A stretch of 64,000 bases of DNA, taken from assembly GCF_000166195.2 (NCBI RefSeq), contig NZ_CM001403.1:6932877-6996876 (forward strand), written 5' to 3'. The DNA is from Mucilaginibacter paludis DSM 18603 (GTDB taxonomy: Bacteria > Bacteroidota > Bacteroidia > Sphingobacteriales > Sphingobacteriaceae). The notes beneath the pieces are model-generated. The model was given only the letters and a program-made list of their open reading frames with translations. It did not search any database and was not told where the DNA came from. Of this stretch, positions 34,886-43,829 are shown in pieces. Each line of letters starts with the position of its first letter. The stretch's first letter is position 1. The position numbers were made by a program, and so were the translations under genes.

Positions 34886-35123
34886 TTTTTTTAGTAGCAG
34901 CATTGGCAGCCAATTGCGTTGGCAAACCGTGCTTGGGGCTGCAAATATAAAGTTTTATTTTACCTGTTTCAAATAAATATAAAATTGTTAATGCTTGCTA
35001 TTGCTGTGTATAAGGGCTAAATTAGTTTTACCAATTAATAAATTTGATAACGATCATTTATCGGCCGCTTTTTTAAAACAAAATGGCCGGTGTTGGGCGT
35101 TATAATTACTAAAACCAAAAATA

Positions 35124-35558
35124 ATGAGAATTAAAACTGTAATGATGATGGTACTGTTTATGGCGGTATCTGTTGGTGTGTGGGCGCAAAGCGGCGATGC
35201 TATTGAGGGTAAATGGCTTAACCCCAGTGGCGAAGGGCAGGTACAGATTTACAAAAAGGGTGATAAGTATTATGGTAAGCTGGCCTGGATTAAGTTCCCG
35301 AATGATGAGAGCGGCAAGCCTAAAACTGATAAACTGAACCCCGACCCAGCCCTAAAGAGCAGACCGGAGTTAGGCCTTGAACTGTTAAAAGATTTTACTT
35401 ATGATGGAAAAACTTATGAGGATGGTACTATTTACGACCCCAAGAGCGGCAAAACTTACAGCTGCAAGATGACATTGAATGGTAATACTTTAAAAATTAG
35501 GGGATTTATTGGTGTATCTTTATTCGGCCGGACGGAAGTTTGGACAAGGGTTAAATGA
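35124..35558 (+). CDS. DUF2147-domain exported protein
   Basis: 144 aa. Signal peptide to about residue 22 (VLFMAVSVGVWAQ), then the DUF2147 pattern: EGKWLNPSGEGQVQIYKKGDKYYGKLAWI (29-57) and DGTIYDPKSGKTYSCKMTLNGNTLKIRGFIG near the C-terminus (seen in parts), and a Trp-Thr ending (TEVWTRVK). The family forms small beta barrels in the periplasm or on the surface; precise role unknown. Overlaps the next gene by 4 bases, so they form an operon. Confidence 0.88.
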   Translation: MRIKTVMMMVLFMAVSVGVWAQSGDAIEGKWLNPSGEGQVQIYKKGDKYYGKLAWIKFPNDESGKPKTDKLNPDPALKSRPELGLELLKDFTYDGKTYEDGTIYDPKSGKTYSCKMTLNGNTLKIRGFIGVSLFGRTEVWTRVK

Positions 35559-36625
35559 TTAAAAAAACTTTACATTTTATATTGGTTGCCGGGCTGATCT
35601 TTTTAGGAGGGGTTAGCCCGGCATTTTCGCAAAAAGTAACGGTGTTACAGCAGGGCAGGCCCAGCAGCTTAAGGGGCCTATCGGTAGTGGATGATAAAAT
35701 TGCCTGGGTTAGCGGCAGCAAGGGCTACGTGGCCTGCACTAAGGATGCCGGTAAAACCTGGAACTGGATGCAGATTAAAGGCTTTGAGCAGTCGGACTTT
35801 AGGGATATTGAGGCTTTTTCGGCCAAGGAAGCAGTGGTGATGAGCTCTGGCACGCCGGCGGTGATTTTAAAAACGCTGGATGGCGGCCTCAACTGGCAGG
35901 TGAGGTATCATAACCGCGATACATCTGTTTTTTTGGACGCCATGGACTTTAAAAGCAAGTATGGCTGCATAATGGGCGACCCGATAAACAATCACTTTGT
36001 TATTTTTGAAACTTTTGATAGAGGCGCCACCTGGAAACAGCGCGACGTGGCAAAAACGCCCCTGGCCAGAGCCGGCGAGGCCGCCTTTGCCGCCAGCGGC
36101 AGCTGCCTCATGATTAATACCAGCGGCCTGATGCGCAATTACGAGCTGGCGCTGGCATCGGGCGGTAGTGTGGCCAATATTGTGTACACGTTATCTGCCG
36201 GTAAAAAATGGTTTCAGCATGTTTTGCCTTTGGTGCAGGGCACCACCAGTTCGGGCGCGTTTTCGGTGGCTGCGGATGGCAAACACTGGGTGGCTGTGGG
36301 CGGCGATTACCAGCACGACCAGCGTACCGACTCGACGGCCTGCTACAGTGTTGATGCCGGCAAAACCTGGAAAATGGCTAAGGCTACACCGGCTTTCCAA
36401 TCGTGTGTGGAATACCTGAGCGGCAGCAAATACCTGGCAACCGGTACATCGGGCACTAACTTTAGCAAAGACGGCGGCATCACCTGGAAAAAAATTGATG
36501 CCAATAGTTTTAACGTATGCAACAAAGCCAAAAGCGGTAAGCTTGTTTTATTGGCTGGCAACAACGGTAAAATTGCCGTATTTACTCCTCCAAAAGAGTA
36601 TTTGATACCCTATATTAAGTTATAA
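35555..36625 (+). CDS. Exported Asp-box beta-propeller protein (YCF48-like)
   Basis: 356 aa with a signal peptide (about 1-25, ending PAFSQ). Five Asp-box style repeats can be counted: TKDAGKTWNW, LDGGLNWQV, FDRGATWKQ, VDAGKTWKM and SKDGGITWKK. They mark the blades of a seven-bladed propeller as in YCF48/Hcf136-like and sialidase-like proteins. No catalytic sialidase motif seen, so a binding or assembly role is more likely. Overlap with the DUF2147 gene (ATGA) implies shared function. Confidence 0.85.
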   Translation: MIKKTLHFILVAGLIFLGGVSPAFSQKVTVLQQGRPSSLRGLSVVDDKIAWVSGSKGYVACTKDAGKTWNWMQIKGFEQSDFRDIEAFSAKEAVVMSSGTPAVILKTLDGGLNWQVRYHNRDTSVFLDAMDFKSKYGCIMGDPINNHFVIFETFDRGATWKQRDVAKTPLARAGEAAFAASGSCLMINTSGLMRNYELALASGGSVANIVYTLSAGKKWFQHVLPLVQGTTSSGAFSVAADGKHWVAVGGDYQHDQRTDSTACYSVDAGKTWKMAKATPAFQSCVEYLSGSKYLATGTSGTNFSKDGGITWKKIDANSFNVCNKAKSGKLVLLAGNNGKIAVFTPPKEYLIPYIKL

Positions 36626-36629
36626 GGCT

Positions 36630-36707
36630 TATCAAAATGATCGGTTTAACGCTATCATTTTGATAATCGATACCCTATCGTTTTGATAAAAGCCTATCAT
36701 TTTGATA
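36630..36707 (+). promoter_or_regulatory. Four phased palindromic operator/enhancer sites upstream of kup
   Basis: Four 13-bp sites with dyad TATCA-N3-TGATA: 36630-36642 (last base differs), 36653-36665, 36676-36688 (TATCGTTTTGATA) and 36695-36707. Centre distances are 23, 23 and 19 bases, near two helix turns. They lie 120-190 bases before the predicted start of a sigma-54 transcript. The same palindrome occurs once upstream of kdp (53962-53974). Binding by the NtrC-type regulator at 40669 is inferred. Confidence 0.75.
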
Positions 36708-36797
36708 GCTATGCGAGTTGGTGTCTTTACCTGGTTATGTAATTGATTGAGTTGATTGTTAGGTTTTTATGGTATTAAGATGCCTTATTTAGGCCCC

Positions 36798-36812
36798 TGG
36801 CATTGTATTGGC
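36798..36812 (+). promoter_or_regulatory. Sigma-54-type promoter of kup
   Basis: TGGCATTGTATTGGC has the -24 GG (36799-36800) and -12 GC (36811-36812) with the required 10-base gap; consensus TGGCAC-N5-TTGC. Transcription would begin near 36824, leaving a leader of about 200 bases made of ACTCAAATCT-like words before the kup ATG. Confidence 0.55.
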
Positions 36813-37025
36813 GCGCCCGTTTGCATAATGACTAATACTCAAAATGCACTTGGTTTATCCGCGGCCAGCACCGGCGCAAATGATACTCAACTTCTTGTAT
36901 CTGCATCAAGCGTCTCAAATCTTAATACTCAGAGCGCAATTAATATCTAACGCTACTCCAATGTATCAATACTCATATCTCAACACTCAAATCTTACACT
37001 TCAATACTCAAATCTGATCTAAACA

Positions 37026-38996
37026 ATGACTCCTCACCTTAAAAAGCTCTCTGCCGCAGGGATGCTCATCACACTCGGAATTATTTTTGGCGATATTGGC
37101 ACCTCGCCCCTGTATGTTTTTCAAACGTTGCTGCAAGAAGGCGGCACCGTTAACGAAGCCTTGGTTTTGGGCTCCATATCCTGTATTTTTTGGACACTCA
37201 CCTTACAAACTACCTTTAAGTATATTGTAATAACGCTACAAGCGGATAACAATGGCGAGGGGGGTATATTTTCGCTCTACGCGCTGGTAAGGCGCTATGG
37301 TAAATGGCTGGCCATCCCGGCAATTATTGGTGCCGGTACTTTGCTTGCCGATGGTATTATTACACCGCCTATATCGGTAACATCGGCTATTGAAGGTTTG
37401 GGCCTGGTGCCCGCCTTTGCCGAGCATATTGTGCCCGGTAACGGCCTGGTTTTAATTATTGTGCTGAGCATTATTTTGCTGTTATTTTTTATCCAGCAAT
37501 TTGGTACCAAAGTGGTAGGCTCGGCATTTGGGCCGGTAATGTTGCTTTGGTTTATTATGCTGGGAGTTGTGGGCGGTTTGCAACTGGCACATTACCCCCA
37601 AATTGTAAAGGCTTTAAACCCCTATTACGGTGCGCGTTTGCTAATGGATCATCCCAAAGGCTTCTGGCTGCTGGGCGCGGTGTTTTTGTGTACAACCGGT
37701 GCCGAGGCCTTATACTCTGATCTGGGCCACTGCGGCCGCAAAAACATCCAGGTAAGCTGGATATTTGTTAAAATAACGCTGCTGCTTAATTACTTAGGCC
37801 AGGGCGCCTGGGTATTAACCCGCAACGCTGGCTTTAACTTTAAGGGCGTTAACCCGTTTTTCCAGATTGTGCCGCACGCGTTTTTGCTGCCCAGCATTGC
37901 CCTGGCTACGCTGGCTACCATTATTGCCAGTCAGGCCTTAATCAGCGGTTCGTTCACGCTCATCAGCGAGGCCGTGAGCATGAATTTTTGGCCGCGCATC
38001 ACCATCAAGTTCCCGTCAAACATCAGGGGGCAAATTTACATCCCCAGCATCAACTGGATCTTGTGCTTTGGCTGTATCGCGGTGTCGCTGTACTTCCGTA
38101 CCTCCGAAGCCATGACGGCTGCCTACGGTTTCAGTATCACCATTGCCATGCTGAGCACTACCATACTGATGTACTACTTTATGCGCTACGTTAAGCACTG
38201 GCCGGTGTGGCTGGTTACCATTATACTGTGCGTATTTTTATCGGTTGAGTTTTCGTTCTTTGTGGCCAATGCCGTTAAAATATTAAAACGTTTGTTCTTC
38301 CTGGTGTTTGAGTTTGGTTTGATATTTACCATGTACATCTGGTTCAGGGCGCGTAAAATTAACAACCGCTTTCTGCACTTTATCGATCTGAAAGACCAGA
38401 TACCGATGCTGAACGCCCTGAGCGCAGATACCCAGGTGCCTAAATACTCCACCCACTTAATTTATTTAACCAAGGCCAATAACAGCAAGCAGATAGAGCA
38501 AAAAATTATCTACTCCATCATCAGCCGAATGCCCAAACGGGCCGATGTGTACTGGTTTGTGCATATTGACCGTACCGACGAGCCCTTTACCATGGAGTAC
38601 ACGGTTGACGAGATTGAAAAGGATAAAGTGATCAGGATTGATTTCCGCTTAGGTTTCCGCATCCAGCCCCGTGTAAACGTGTTGTTTAGAAAGGTAATTG
38701 AAGATATGGTGGCCCGTAACGAAATGGATATCACCAGCCGCTATCCATCGTTACACCAGTTTAAGCTGGCTGCCGATTTCAGGTTCGTGATCATGGAGAA
38801 ATTCCTGTCGTACAATAACCTGTTCAACCTGAGCGAAGGTTTTATATTGAACGCCTACTTCGCCATCAAAAAGCTGGCCCAATCAGAAGCCAAGGCCTTT
38901 GGTTTAGATACCAGCGAAACTAAAGTAGAGAAAATACCGCTGGTAGTTAAACCGGTAAGCAATATTAGTTTAAAGCGGGTTGAGTTGGCTAAGTAA
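37026..38996 (+). CDS. kup: Potassium transporter Kup
   Basis: 656 aa, usual Kup size. Imports K+ with H+ across the inner membrane. The N-terminus carries the family hallmark GIIFGDIGTSPLYVFQTLL (residues 19-37) and GEGGIFSLYALVRR (about 77-90), then about 12 membrane segments to residue 440 and a cytoplasmic C-terminal domain (KYSTHLIYLTKANNSKQIEQ...). Upstream region has four palindromes and a sigma-54-like promoter shared in design with kdp, so low-potassium or turgor control is likely. Confidence 0.95.
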   Translation: MTPHLKKLSAAGMLITLGIIFGDIGTSPLYVFQTLLQEGGTVNEALVLGSISCIFWTLTLQTTFKYIVITLQADNNGEGGIFSLYALVRRYGKWLAIPAIIGAGTLLADGIITPPISVTSAIEGLGLVPAFAEHIVPGNGLVLIIVLSIILLLFFIQQFGTKVVGSAFGPVMLLWFIMLGVVGGLQLAHYPQIVKALNPYYGARLLMDHPKGFWLLGAVFLCTTGAEALYSDLGHCGRKNIQVSWIFVKITLLLNYLGQGAWVLTRNAGFNFKGVNPFFQIVPHAFLLPSIALATLATIIASQALISGSFTLISEAVSMNFWPRITIKFPSNIRGQIYIPSINWILCFGCIAVSLYFRTSEAMTAAYGFSITIAMLSTTILMYYFMRYVKHWPVWLVTIILCVFLSVEFSFFVANAVKILKRLFFLVFEFGLIFTMYIWFRARKINNRFLHFIDLKDQIPMLNALSADTQVPKYSTHLIYLTKANNSKQIEQKIIYSIISRMPKRADVYWFVHIDRTDEPFTMEYTVDEIEKDKVIRIDFRLGFRIQPRVNVLFRKVIEDMVARNEMDITSRYPSLHQFKLAADFRFVIMEKFLSYNNLFNLSEGFILNAYFAIKKLAQSEAKAFGLDTSETKVEKIPLVVKPVSNISLKRVELAK

Positions 38997-39049
38997 AACC
39001 GTAATTTTGAATTAAGGTGCCAGGGAAAGTGCGATTCCCCTCTTGAGAG

Positions 39050-40210
39050 CAGGGCTGTTGCATTTAAAAGAAGAAGGATTTAAATTTGCAGAAAAAAGAG
39101 TATGGACAAGGGCATCATAACCTATTTGCAGAAGTTGCCAGACGTGCGTAGAAAGGCTGGTCAGCGGCATGACCAAACGTTTATTTTGTTATTATTTGTG
39201 ATGGGGACGATGAGTGGTTATTACGGCTATCGTGCTCTGGGTGATTTTATAAAGCGTAATCAAAAAGATCTTTTGACTTATTTCACTCCGAAAAAATCCC
39301 GTTTGCCTACGTTTTATACCGTGAGGCGTGTACTGCAGAATTTAGATTTTGAAAGTTTAAGCGAAGTTTTTTATCAATGGGCCAGTCAGTATACAGAAAT
39401 CAATAAAAATGAATGGATGAATATAGATGGCAAAGCGATCAAAGGGACAATGAGTGATTATGCGCTTGAAAAACAGCGATTTGTAAATTTGGTAAGTATC
39501 TATAATGGGAGCCGTGGTCAAGTATTAGCCCAGGGTCTTGTAGACAATTCAAAGGAAAGTGAAATTCCGGTGGTACGCAAGCTTATTGCTGAACTGGGAT
39601 TGGAAGGGGTAACGTTTACGCTTGACGCCTTACATTGCCAAAAAAAACAGTTGAGCTGATAATAGGTACGAATAATGATTATATGATAGGCGTAAAAAAG
39701 AATCAAAAGGGCCTTTATGAAAAAATAGCGGCGCTGACATCGGATACAGCAAAGGTTTGCAGCAAGTTCGTTGAATTGGAGAAAAATAAAGGACGTACAG
39801 AGCGCAGATCGGTATGTATATGCCCGGCGCCAGAAGAAATCAGTAAAGCCTGGATAGGCGCCAGTCAGGTAATCAAGGTAGAGCGTTGGGTAAAAGACAA
39901 AAATAAGATCAGTGAGGATTGCGCATTCTATATCAGCAGTGTGAGGGAAAATGCACAATTGTTATGCTATGGAATCAGAAGTCATTGGGGGATAGAGAAT
40001 AAGCTACATTGGGTAAAGGATGTCACGTTTAAAGAGGATGCCTCCCGCATTAGAACTTCTCATGCACCAGAAAATATATCGGTGTTTAGAAACATCGCTA
40101 TTAACGTTTTCAGAGCTCATGGCTTTCAAAATATAGCACAAGCACAAAGACTCGTTTGCAATGACATCGGCAGATTGAAACAATTACTCACTTAGAATGC
40201 AACAGCCCTG
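39050..40210 (+). mobile_element. ISAs1-family insertion sequence
   Basis: 1161 bp with perfect 15-bp terminal inverted repeats CAGGGCTGTTGCATT. Flanked by a 10-bp direct repeat CTCTTGAGAG at 39040-39049 and 40211-40220, the duplication length of this family. It inserted in the palindromic core of a family A repeat. Its transposase frame is broken or joined by frameshift (see the gene). Confidence 0.92.
39102..40195 (+). pseudogene. ISAs1-family transposase, split by a -1 frameshift at A8
   Basis: The first frame (39102-39659) ends ...TLDALHCQKKQLS and the second (from 39635) continues PKKTVELIIGTNNDYM. The usual unbroken protein reads DALHCQKKTVELIIG, about 365 aa. The join is in CAAAAAAAACAG: eight A, where nine would keep the frame. 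Catalytic parts are all present: MNIDGKAIKG, TLDALHCQ and HWGIENKLHWVKDVTF. It could be one-base decay or a programmed -1 slip on A-AAA-AAA. Confidence 0.85.
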
Positions 40211-40635
40211 CTCTTGAGAGGGGCGGAGGGGGGTGTTCTATGCGAGCGATGAGCGATTTACAATTTCGTCGCGCGGCGAACACACCCCATGGCATCGCGT
40301 TCAAGCCCGGCCCGCCCCCTCTCGAGAGGGGAGCTGAAAAGGAAAAGCGGGGGCCTCGCGCGATTCCCCTCTTGAGAGGGGCGGAGGGGTGTGTTCTATG
40401 CGAGCGATGAGCGATTTACAATTTCGTCGCGCGGCGAACACACCCCATGGCATCGCGTTCAAGCCCGGCCCGCCCCCTCTCGAGAGGGGAGCTGAAAAGC
40501 AAAAGCGGTGGCCTCGCGCGATTCCCCTCTCGAGAGGGGCGGAGGGGTGTGTTCTATACGAGCGACAAAAAACTTGCAATTTCGTCGCGCGGCAAAACAC
40601 ACCCCGCCACAAAACAAAGCTAATACCTCCCCGCA
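40211..40635. repeat. Family A repeats in tandem, period 158 bp
   Basis: Three units start at 40211, 40369 and 40527 with CTCTTGAGAG/CTCTCGAGAG GGGCGGAGGGG. Each holds TCGTCGCGCGGCGAACACACC and ends GCCCCCTCTCGAGAGGGGAG. The ISAs1-family element sits in the first unit. No gene is supported. Confidence 0.85.
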
Positions 40636-40668
40636 CAAAGAGCGGGGAGTATAAATAACACTATACCA

Positions 40669-42024
40669 ATGGAAAACAGTAAAGGTAAGCTGCTAATTAT
40701 TGACGATGAGGAACGCCTGCGCAAGCTGCTCGCCCGGATACTTCAGCTGGAAGGTTACGAGGTTTTGGAGGGCGCAACCGCTAAAGAAGGTTTAAATAAA
40801 TTGCGCAACGATACCATCGATGTGGTGATAAGCGACGTAAAGCTGCCCGATATGAACGGCATCGACCTTACCAAAAAAATAAAAACCGACTACCCCGCTA
40901 CCGAAATTATAGTTTTAACCGCCTACGGCACCATTAACGATGGTGTAACAGCCATTAAAAACGGCGCTTTTGATTATATTACCAAGGGCGATGATAACGA
41001 AAAAATAATCCCGCTGATTAGCAAGGCCATGGACAAGGCCATTTTACAGCGCCGTGTTTTGGAACTGGAAAGCAAGCTGAAGGTGAAGTTTGGTTTCGAT
41101 AGGATTGTGGGCACATCAGCCGCCATTACCGATGCCATTAAGCTGGCCCAAAGGGTGGCCGTAACCGATACTACTGTATTACTTTTGGGCGAAACCGGTA
41201 CCGGCAAAGAAGTTTTTGCCGAAGCCATACACCAGGCCAGCCCCCGTAGCGCCAAACCGTTTGTAGCTATTAATTGCAGCGCCTTTAGTAAGGATTTGCT
41301 GGAGAGCGAATTGTTTGGCCACAAGGCAGGCGCCTTTACCGGCGCCATAAAAGATAAAAAGGGTTTGTTTGAAGAGGCCACCGGCGGCACCATTTTTTTA
41401 GACGAGCTGGGCGAACTGGACCACGACCTGCAAGCCAAGTTGTTGCGGGTTTTAGAGTCGCAGCAGTTTATTAAACTGGGCGATACCAAAACCACCAAGG
41501 TTAATGTGCGCTTATTGGCAGCCACCAACCGTAACCTGCAGGAGGATGTAGCCAAAGGCACCTTCCGGTCGGATTTGTTTTACCGCTTGTCGGTTTTCCA
41601 GATCACGCTGCCCGCTTTGCGCGAGCGCCGTAAGGATATAGGCCTGCTGGCCAAGTATTTTGTAGCCTATTTTGCGGCCAAGGTAAATAAACAGGTAGCA
41701 TCGCTTAAGTCCGATTTTGTTGAAAAACTGGAAACCTACAACTGGCCCGGCAACGTGAGGGAACTTAAAAATATTATTGAAAGAGCCATCATCCTGAGCG
41801 ATAACAACGAGCTGGATGCCTCGCTGTTACCTTACGAATTTGAACACCCGGCGGCAAAAAACAGCAATTCGATATCTGCCTTCGATCTGGCCTCGGTAGA
41901 GAAACTGCACATCCAACGGGTAATTAACCACACCCACGGCAACCGCGCCGAAGCAGCACGCCTGCTGAATATCGGCATTGCTACCTTGTACCGCAAGCTA
42001 AAGGAGTACGACATTGACCACTGA
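40669..42024 (+). CDS. NtrC-family response regulator, sigma-54 activator (probable kdp/kup regulator)
   Basis: 451 aa: receiver domain 1-125 with acidic pocket IDDEE (11-15) and phospho-acceptor Asp56 in VISDVKLPDMNG; AAA+ domain 145-380 with Walker A GETGTGKE (174-181), the sigma-54 contact loop GAFTGA (221-226) and TIFLDELGE Walker B; C-terminal Fis-type helix-turn-helix (IQRVINHTHGNRAEAARLLN, about 416-435). It lies between kup and kdp, and both have sigma-54-like promoters with the same palindrome upstream. No kinase gene is adjacent; the partner is probably the kinase at 60737. Confidence 0.93.
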   Translation: MENSKGKLLIIDDEERLRKLLARILQLEGYEVLEGATAKEGLNKLRNDTIDVVISDVKLPDMNGIDLTKKIKTDYPATEIIVLTAYGTINDGVTAIKNGAFDYITKGDDNEKIIPLISKAMDKAILQRRVLELESKLKVKFGFDRIVGTSAAITDAIKLAQRVAVTDTTVLLLGETGTGKEVFAEAIHQASPRSAKPFVAINCSAFSKDLLESELFGHKAGAFTGAIKDKKGLFEEATGGTIFLDELGELDHDLQAKLLRVLESQQFIKLGDTKTTKVNVRLLAATNRNLQEDVAKGTFRSDLFYRLSVFQITLPALRERRKDIGLLAKYFVAYFAAKVNKQVASLKSDFVEKLETYNWPGNVRELKNIIERAIILSDNNELDASLLPYEFEHPAAKNSNSISAFDLASVEKLHIQRVINHTHGNRAEAARLLNIGIATLYRKLKEYDIDH

Positions 42025-42126
42025 TTTTAAGGATGATTTTTTTGATTACACTGATTTTTTAATTATTGATTGATTGAATTTTGAATGATTGATTGATTTT
42101 TGGTTGGATGTTTTGAATGATTGATT
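42016..42126. repeat. Dispersed 45-bp sequence and (GATT)n tract
   Basis: GACCACTGATTTTAAGGATG and TTTTTTTGATTACACTG follow the regulator's stop, as after the phage gene at 18276. They are followed by GATTGATTGA tetranucleotide repeats like those at 43926-44385. Nothing coding. Confidence 0.6.
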
Positions 42127-42256
42127 AGCATCGCCTGCCCCGCCCCCCAAAAAAAACTCACAAACTATGTCATCCCGACCGGAGGGAGGGATCTCCTATG
42201 ATGAAATATGCAAGGTAAACGAGGCAAAAGGGCTTAAAAAGGGGTTATAACACGTA

Positions 42257-42379
42257 TTGCTTAAATGTTTTAAATATTTTTGGTCAAAGCATGGCCCTGT
42301 TTGTTTAACTTTCCAGTGCAAATCAAAAGAGGAAACAGGCGCTGCTGAGGAGCAACCTGCCAGCAATATGATTTGCTGA
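42257..42379 (+). CDS. Possible 40-aa small protein
   Basis: A TTG-initiated 40-codon frame, MLKCFKYFWSKHGPVCLTF..., followed 11 bases later by a rho-independent terminator (42391-42416). Rich in Cys and Lys at the start and Glu at the end. The terminator directly behind it is the main support; no homologue can be named. Confidence 0.3.
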   Translation: MLKCFKYFWSKHGPVCLTFQCKSKEETGAAEEQPASNMIC

Positions 42380-42390
42380 ACCACGGATAA

Positions 42391-42416
42391 AGGCCTCTGT
42401 CAAAGGAGGCTTTTTA
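42391..42416 (+). terminator. Rho-independent terminator
   Basis: AGGCCTCTGTCAAAGGAGGC followed by TTTTTATTTA. Stem GCCTC(T)/GGAGGC with a short loop and a T-run, plus-strand orientation. Confidence 0.75.
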
Positions 42417-42433
42417 TTTATCCTGTTCACTGA

Positions 42434-42859
42434 ATGGCTAAAAAAACCTTCACGAATTTTTATTTTAATGCGTTGATAAATGACCAGCTAACCTCCTATA
42501 AGCTAGACACTTTGCAGGCTGCAGGATCGCGTTCAAATTATTTGGATAAAAGGGCAACCGTAACCTTTTGTATAGCAGACACCTTTCGGGCCGCAGATCC
42601 CTCGCTTCGGTTTGCCCATTTCATAAAAAAACCAAACCGGCTTTATCAGGCATTTGTCCTTGTGGACTTATTTGACAACCGAAGTTACGTAAGGTTTTTG
42701 ATTCTTCATAACGAACCGTATCCGGTTGAGCATTTTTTTAGCTATCCTGATGATGGCCTTATTCTTTTTCATTTTTTTGCAAAGGTTATTGAAAGCCAGC
42801 GTCATGGCCGGGTCGAGCCTGACAGCTATCCAAGAGGCCTCGATAAGCTTCTCCCGTAA
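42434..42859 (+). CDS. Doubtful open frame running into the IS110-family remnant
   Basis: A 141-codon frame; residues 1-78 are outside the transposase, the remainder is antisense to its C-terminal part. The start is 18 bases after a terminator. The first half could be the rest of a gene truncated by the element or part of the element's non-coding end. I see no domain. Confidence 0.2.
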   Translation: MAKKTFTNFYFNALINDQLTSYKLDTLQAAGSRSNYLDKRATVTFCIADTFRAADPSLRFAHFIKKPNRLYQAFVLVDLFDNRSYVRFLILHNEPYPVEHFFSYPDDGLILFHFFAKVIESQRHGRVEPDSYPRGLDKLLP

Positions 42860-43731
42860 TTGATGATGAGCTCTTTTAGTGAGCCCCAATATGATTTTTG
42901 ATCGCCGGAACTATGCATATCCGGTACCAAGCCTATATATCCACACAAGGCATCCAGGGAATCAAAGCGTTCAATGTCGCCGATCTCTGTGACAAATAAT
43001 AAGGCGGTAATCTCGCCTATACCGGGGATGGTCCGGATCAGTTTTATAATTTGTTGATAACGTGGCTGCCTGGATAGGGCTCTGACTTCCCTGGTGGCTG
43101 TGAGTACCATGATACGGGTCTGCTGGTATCCCTGTAGCAGAATATCCAGGTTGATCCGTGCTGATGAAGGCAAGCAAAGGGCCTTGAGCAGGCAGATATA
43201 ATGATTCGACCAGTATTTATCGGTGTCTACCGTCACCGACTGGTCCTGGAAGTTAAGCCATCCTTTTATTCGGTTCTTATAGCGTGTCTGATCTTTGATC
43301 ATTTGCTGGTAAACACGGATAATACCGCGGTCATCCTGTTGCTCGATGCCAGGCACGAAGATACCTTTCAGGGCTCCTTCACTTAATGTTTTACTGAGTT
43401 TCCGGCAATCGACCGTATCTGATTTGCGCTGCTTTTCCTTGTCTGTCAGCGGGACATCGGCAGGATTTACGACGATGCAGGACATCCCCAGCTCACTAAA
43501 CTGTCGCTGATAGCCAAAGCCGCAAAAACCGGCTTCGTAAACGAGCCTGTAATCGGCCGAAGGATAGTTCTGTTGTAGATGCCCGCTTAAGGCCTTAGGT
43601 GAAGGTTCCTGGGAAAACGTCTTTAGCTCCATATGGGTGCTGCGAAGGCTGACCTTCCAGGACTTCTTGTGTACATCTATGCCAACAAAAATAGTTTGTC
43701 CGCTAAAATCTAATTGTGTACCTTGTTTCAT
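42668..43731 (-). pseudogene. IS110-family transposase broken by a one-base frameshift
   Basis: The first 301 codons (43731-42826) have the DEDD start FVGIDVHKKSWKVSL and the Transposase_20 segment LIRTIPGIGEITALLFVTEIG, reaching SSGDQKSYWG. The family's C-terminus continues in another frame (42889-42668): GLTKRAHHQLREKLIEASWIA ... NRIRFVMKNQKPYV. Loss of one G in TTGGGGCT (about 42886-42893) explains the shift. IS110 elements use a non-coding RNA to choose targets; ends were not defined here. Confidence 0.8.
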
Positions 43732-43829
43732 GAGTTCTTGGTTTAAAGTGTTTGTTAATGGTTCACTATTAAGCTACAACCTTTTTTTCAAGAACTCTTT
43801 TACATCATCTATCGAACCATTTCATACAT

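Noticed and set aside
36756..36950. 64-codon open frame upstream of kup
   Set aside because: It covers the sigma-54-like promoter and the leader made of ACTCAAATCT-like words; not protein-like.
40301..40658. Open frames of 111 and 89 codons on opposite strands
   Set aside because: Both come from the 158-bp tandem repeat, with repeated words in the translation.
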